Shown: positions 5,674-7,764 of the stretch, piece by piece | Layout of the letters: each line of letters starts with the position of its first letter | How positions within the stretch are numbered: the stretch's first letter is position 1 | From: Candidatus Nomurabacteria bacterium | Lineage (GTDB): Bacteria; Patescibacteriota; Saccharimonadia; Saccharimonadales; Saccharimonadaceae | Length of the DNA stretch: 7,764 nt | Assembly (NCBI GenBank): GCA_031287975.1 | Contig: JAITSF010000057.1 | Location: 1 to 7,764 of the forward strand | Reading direction: 5' to 3' | The notes under the pieces: model-generated | Seen by the model: the letters and a program-made list of their open reading frames with translations, nothing else | What the model was told of the DNA's origin: nothing | The model's database searches: none | Made by a program: the position numbers and the translations under genes

Positions 5674-5702
5674 TTGACAAAAGCGATTATGTTTGATATA
5701 AT
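5674..5702 (+). promoter_or_regulatory. Perfect consensus promoter (TTGACA-17-TGn-TATAAT)
   Basis: TTGACA (5674-5679), a 17-nt spacer and TATAAT (5697-5702) match the sigma70 consensus at all 12 positions, and TGA at 5694-5696 adds an extended -10. It is the strongest promoter sequence in the window. Transcription should start near 5709. The first start codon with a ribosome site is at 5967, so this promoter makes a leader of about 258 nt, in contrast to the nearly leaderless genes around it. Confidence 0.85.
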
Positions 5703-5708
5703 AAGGTA

Positions 5709-5842
5709 GTAAGGTTAAGTAATTAGCTTTACGTTCATAAGACAATCTGGGTTTTAAGATTGGTTACAGAACGATTTTCGCCTTGTAATTACAGGGCTTT
5801 CTCTTGATAATATAAGAGAAAGCCGTATGACCCTTATTGTCT
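5709..5842 (+). ncRNA. Candidate structured 5' leader RNA, three-way junction
   Basis: Hand pairing gives a compact fold. A 5' hairpin begins at the predicted transcript start (5709-5714 with 5727-5732, one G-U). A closing helix pairs 5740-5746 with 5836-5842 (7 bp); after a 2x2 internal loop it continues as 5749-5753 with 5829-5833 (5 bp, one G-U). Inside are two arms: 5761-5768 with 5784-5791 (8 bp, two G-U, capped by 5772-5774/5778-5780), and a perfect 11-bp hairpin, 5795-5805 with 5814-5824, with an 8-nt loop. No T run follows, so the RNA probably reads on into the 144-aa gene. It does not match tmRNA, SRP RNA, RNase P RNA or a riboswitch that I recognise. It may be a cis-acting regulator or the 5' part of a processed small RNA. 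Confidence 0.5.
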
Positions 5843-5881
5843 AGTACCTTTAAATCGTGTTTACGCAAAAATAGCTTTGTT

Positions 5882-5937
5882 CCGCCATTGAGGCGTTGAC
5901 GTTTGTGACGTTTCAATGGTGGACCAAAGTGGGTCCA
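5882..5937 (+). promoter_or_regulatory. Leader hairpins with overlapping arms
   Basis: CCGCCATTGA (5882-5891) pairs with TCAATGGTGG (5913-5922), 10 bp with one G-U, and an inner 5-bp stem (5898-5902 with 5908-5912) stacks above a 6-nt bulge. A second hairpin, TGGACC (5920-5925) with GGTCCA (5932-5937), shares three bases with the first, so both cannot form fully at once. This could allow switching. Both lie in the leader just before the ribosome-site hairpin. Confidence 0.45.
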
Positions 5938-5944
5938 AGTTTTC

Positions 5945-5962
5945 GTCTCTAAGGAAGGAGAC
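5945..5962 (+). promoter_or_regulatory. Hairpin enclosing the Shine-Dalgarno of the 144-aa gene
   Basis: GTCTC (5945-5949) pairs with GAGAC (5958-5962), extendable by a T-G pair. The ribosome binding site GGAAGGAG (5953-5960) lies in its loop and 3' arm, and the ATG follows at 5967. Such an arrangement can lower translation until the stem opens. The stem is short, so its effect is uncertain. Confidence 0.45.
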
Positions 5963-5966
5963 AAAA

Positions 5967-6401
5967 ATGAGTATAATTTCGACAATAAAGGGTATCCCGT
6001 TCGATCCAATGTCGGAGGAGCTTGGGTGTGATGAACGCAACCAAGCTTGGTTTGAGGCCGCCCGCCGATTGGCAGCCGGTGATGAGTCAGAACTCCATGT
6101 GGAGTTTTGGCATCGTGACCGCAAACCTATTTTGGGTTGCAGTGACGCCGGCGGGTCTACCCACCCTTACACAGATTATGCCACTACGGTGGCAGAGTGG
6201 AAGGGAAGGATTTCCGACCAGGTATGGCCGGAAGATACCGGGGTAGATATCAATCAGTACATCAGGATGAAAGAATTTTTTTCATTGCTGGTATTGGTCG
6301 ATGAATACGGCGAAAAAGCCGTCATCCCTTTCCCAATTGTATTGGAAGCTGATGAACTGTTAGCACTTCGGCTAGTAGTTCTAGCTAAGATAGACACGTA
6401 A
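5967..6401 (+). CDS. Hypothetical protein, 144 aa, unrecognised
   Basis: I do not recognise this protein. The start is ATG 5967, 6 nt after GGAAGGAG (5953-5960); a longer in-frame version from 5916 would begin inside leader hairpins with no ribosome site. The product is soluble and acidic, with no signal peptide or membrane helix. It has two cysteines (C21, C58), a His/Gly-rich middle H-R-D-R-K-P-I-L-G-C-S-D-A-G-G-S-T-H-P-Y (49-68), and four Trp (28, 48, 78, 87). A hydrophobic helix-strand region follows (104-126), then an A-D-E-L-L-A-L-R-L-V-V-L helix (128-139). No catalytic motif is evident. Its base use differs from the neighbours: many C-ending codons and little of the G excess seen in recO or glyQS. 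With its own promoter, long leader and terminator it looks like a separate cassette, possibly acquired by transfer; that is inference. Confidence 0.65.
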   Translation: MSIISTIKGIPFDPMSEELGCDERNQAWFEAARRLAAGDESELHVEFWHRDRKPILGCSDAGGSTHPYTDYATTVAEWKGRISDQVWPEDTGVDINQYIRMKEFFSLLVLVDEYGEKAVIPFPIVLEADELLALRLVVLAKIDT

Positions 6402-6406
6402 CACGA

Positions 6407-6434
6407 AAGAGTCCTGCTTAATCGCAGGGCTCTT
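6407..6434 (+). terminator. Terminator-like hairpin after the 144-aa gene
   Basis: AAGAGTCCTGC (6407-6417) pairs with GCAGGGCTCTT (6424-6434), 11 bp with one G-T mismatch, around the loop TTAATC. It begins 5 nt after the stop codon. Only a short AT-rich tail (TTAATTAG) follows rather than a long T run, so termination may be partial. It sits 13 nt before the glyQS -35 candidate. Confidence 0.6.
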
Positions 6435-6446
6435 AATTAGTTCAGC

Positions 6447-6475
6447 TTTACTATAGTGTATATTTAAGCTATAAT
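6447..6475 (+). promoter_or_regulatory. glyQS promoter
   Basis: TTTACT (6447-6452, four of six to TTGACA), a 17-nt spacer and a perfect TATAAT (6470-6475). The base triplet before the -10 is AGC rather than TGn, the only promoter here without that element. The -10 box ends 6 nt before the glyQS ATG at 6482, so a leaderless mRNA is predicted. No T-box leader is possible in this space. Confidence 0.6.
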
Positions 6476-6481
6476 AACCAT

Positions 6482-7764
6482 ATGGAAGATATTATATCAC
6501 TTTGTAAGCGGCGCGGGTTTGTTTATCAAGGCAGCGAGATTTATGGCGGTATGGCGGGGTTGTATGATTTTGGGCCGTATGGTGTGGAGCTTTTGAATAA
6601 TATTAAAAGGGTTTGGTGGCGGGCCAATGTGCAATTGAAACCGGACTATGTCGGGTTGGACAGCGCTATGTTTAAGGACCCGAAAGTTTGGGTGGCGTCG
6701 GGGCACGTCGGTGGGTTTGCTGATCCGATGGCGGAGTGTCGGAATTGCCACGCGCGGATTCGAGTGGATAAAGAGCTGGCTAAATTGGGCGTTGAGGCTG
6801 ATGAAAAGATGACTAAAGAAGAGCTGGAAACGCTGTTTGACGGTAACCGCGACAAGATTAAGTGTCCGGTTTGCGGCAAGAAGGATTTTACAGAGGTTAA
6901 GTTGTTTAATTTGCTGGTAAAGTCAAATTTGGGCGATTTCACTAACAAAGGCGAGACGCCGGTTTATCTGCCGGGCGAGGCTTGCCAAGGGATTTATTTG
7001 AACTTTAAGAATGTGGTGGACACCACGCGTATGAAAATTCCGTTTGGGATTGCGCAAATCGGCAAGGCTTTTCGCAACGAAATCAGCCCGCGTAATTTCC
7101 TGTTTCGGTGTCGCGAGTTTGAGCAGGCCGACACCCAGTATTTTATTCGGCCGGAGCAAAATGTCGAACCGTATCAGCGGATTAAGAAGGAGCGTTTTGA
7201 TTGGTACGTTAAGGATTTGGGCATTAACCAAGAGAATTTGCGTTGGAAGCAGCATGATCACTTGGTTTTTTATGCTAAGGACGCTTGGGATATTGAGTAT
7301 AATTTTCCGAGTTATGGGTATGACGAAGTCGAGGGGATTCACGATAGGACGGATTATGATTTGGGCCAGCACATGAAATATTCTGGGACGGATTTGAACT
7401 ACACCGACCCCCAAAGCGGCGAAAAATATATTCCGTGGATTTTGGAAACCTCGATGGGTTTGGGGAGAGCGTTTTTGGCAGTGTTGGCCGACGCTTATAG
7501 TGTCGAGCAGACACCGGACGGCGGCGAGCGGGTGGTTTTGAAGTTGAAGGCCGATTTAGCGCCGGTGCGTTATGCGGTATTTCCGTTGTTGAAAAACAAG
7601 CCGGAATTGGTGGCCAAAGCGCGGGAAGTTTTTGCCGGGCTGTCGGAAAAAGTTGTTTGCGAGTTCGACGACAACGGTAATATCGGCAAGCGCTATCGCC
7701 GCCAAGATGAAATCGGCACACCGGAATGTATTGTTGTAGATTTTACAACACTTGAGGACGATAC
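6482..7764 (+). CDS. glyQS: Glycyl-tRNA synthetase, single-chain (eukaryotic/archaeal-type), 3' end outside window
   Basis: The frame is open from ATG 6482 to the window end, giving 427 complete codons plus two bases and no stop. The enzyme joins glycine to tRNA-Gly in the cytoplasm as a class II homodimer. Visible signatures: the N-terminal L-C-K-R-R-G-F-V-Y-Q-G-S-E-I-Y-G-G (7-23) and G-L-Y-D-F-G-P-Y-G (26-34); a metal-binding insert with C86-x2-C89 and C128-x2-C131; motif 2 F-R-N-E-I-S-P-R (197-204); and motif 3 E-T-S-M-G-L-G-R (322-329). The anticodon-binding domain starts at about residue 360 (A-P-V-R-Y-A-V-F-P-L) and is cut near residue 427. Bacterial members run to about 450-500 residues, so little is missing. 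This is the alpha2 form, not the alpha2beta2 GlyQ/GlyS pair. The -10 box 6 nt upstream fixes the start; there is no Shine-Dalgarno site. Confidence 0.95.
   Translation, partial: MEDIISLCKRRGFVYQGSEIYGGMAGLYDFGPYGVELLNNIKRVWWRANVQLKPDYVGLDSAMFKDPKVWVASGHVGGFADPMAECRNCHARIRVDKELAKLGVEADEKMTKEELETLFDGNRDKIKCPVCGKKDFTEVKLFNLLVKSNLGDFTNKGETPVYLPGEACQGIYLNFKNVVDTTRMKIPFGIAQIGKAFRNEISPRNFLFRCREFEQADTQYFIRPEQNVEPYQRIKKERFDWYVKDLGINQENLRWKQHDHLVFYAKDAWDIEYNFPSYGYDEVEGIHDRTDYDLGQHMKYSGTDLNYTDPQSGEKYIPWILETSMGLGRAFLAVLADAYSVEQTPDGGERVVLKLKADLAPVRYAVFPLLKNKPELVAKAREVFAGLSEKVVCEFDDNGNIGKRYRRQDEIGTPECIVVDFTTLEDD

Noticed and set aside
5827..5844. Five-codon leader peptide (ATG ACC CTT ATT GTC TAG)
   Set aside because: No proper ribosome site, and it lies in the paired region of the leader; too short to support.
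5913..5966. Possible T-box antiterminator (GGTGGACC, later TTTTCGTCTC) upstream of glyQS
   Set aside because: The core GGGTGGNACCGCG is not met (one base short, no GCG), no specifier loop is evident, and the element precedes the 144-aa gene, not glyQS, which has its own promoter 6 nt before ATG.
5764..6124. Minus-strand ORFs across the leader and start of the 144-aa gene
   Set aside because: No initiation signals; the plus strand has a consensus promoter, ribosome site and terminator that explain the region.
1..7764. CRISPR array, tRNA genes or insertion sequence
   Set aside because: No spaced direct repeats, tRNA-like cloverleaf, transposase or terminal inverted repeats were seen on reading the window.

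Overview
The window looks like a chromosomal segment from a Patescibacteria (CPR) organism, most likely a Candidatus Saccharibacteria (TM7)-type genome. The grounds are an L34 protein starting [12 protein letters not shown], short overlapping genes, a eukaryotic-type single-chain glycyl-tRNA synthetase, and many promoters whose -10 box lies only 6-7 nt before the start codon. The lineage call is inference. UGA is used as a stop (ends of xseB and of the histidine-kinase-like gene), so the UGA=Gly code of Gracilibacteria/SR1 does not apply. Most plus-strand genes are visibly G-rich on the coding strand.

Layout: (1) 1-294, the C-terminal end of recX. (2) 358-1648, a two-gene operon with strong Shine-Dalgarno sites: a complete rubrerythrin and a shrunken glutamate-synthase-like FMN-domain protein. 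(3) 1635-2231, minus strand, a PRC-barrel protein that overlaps the previous gene tail to tail. (4) 2302-3181, rpmH with its own terminator, then xseB overlapping a membrane-anchored methyltransferase that resembles the FAM173/ATPSCKMT family. (5) 3205-3858, a membrane-anchored protein of unknown function. (6) 3906-5633, an overlapping cluster: a sensorless histidine-kinase-like protein with Tyr in place of the phosphoacceptor His, a stand-alone receiver, and recO. (7) 5674-6434, a self-contained unit: a perfect consensus promoter, a structured leader of about 258 nt, an unrecognised 144-aa ORF, and a terminator-like hairpin. (8) 6482 to the window end, glyQS, truncated by the window.

Two themes stand out. 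First, seven promoters carry a TGn extended -10 element, and six genes (PRC, rpmH, xseB, the 217-aa gene, the kinase-like gene, glyQS) have the -10 box 6-7 nt before ATG, so their mRNAs should be leaderless or nearly so. Second, the 5674-6434 unit breaks this rule completely: it has the best promoter, a long leader that folds on paper into a three-way junction, and a hairpin enclosing the ribosome binding site. It is the best candidate here for an undescribed RNA-regulated element.

Functionally the segment mixes DNA repair (recX, xseB, recO), translation (rpmH, glyQS), peroxide/oxygen defence (rubrerythrin) and signalling (kinase-like protein plus receiver). All folding and family assignments were made by eye, without database searches or folding software.
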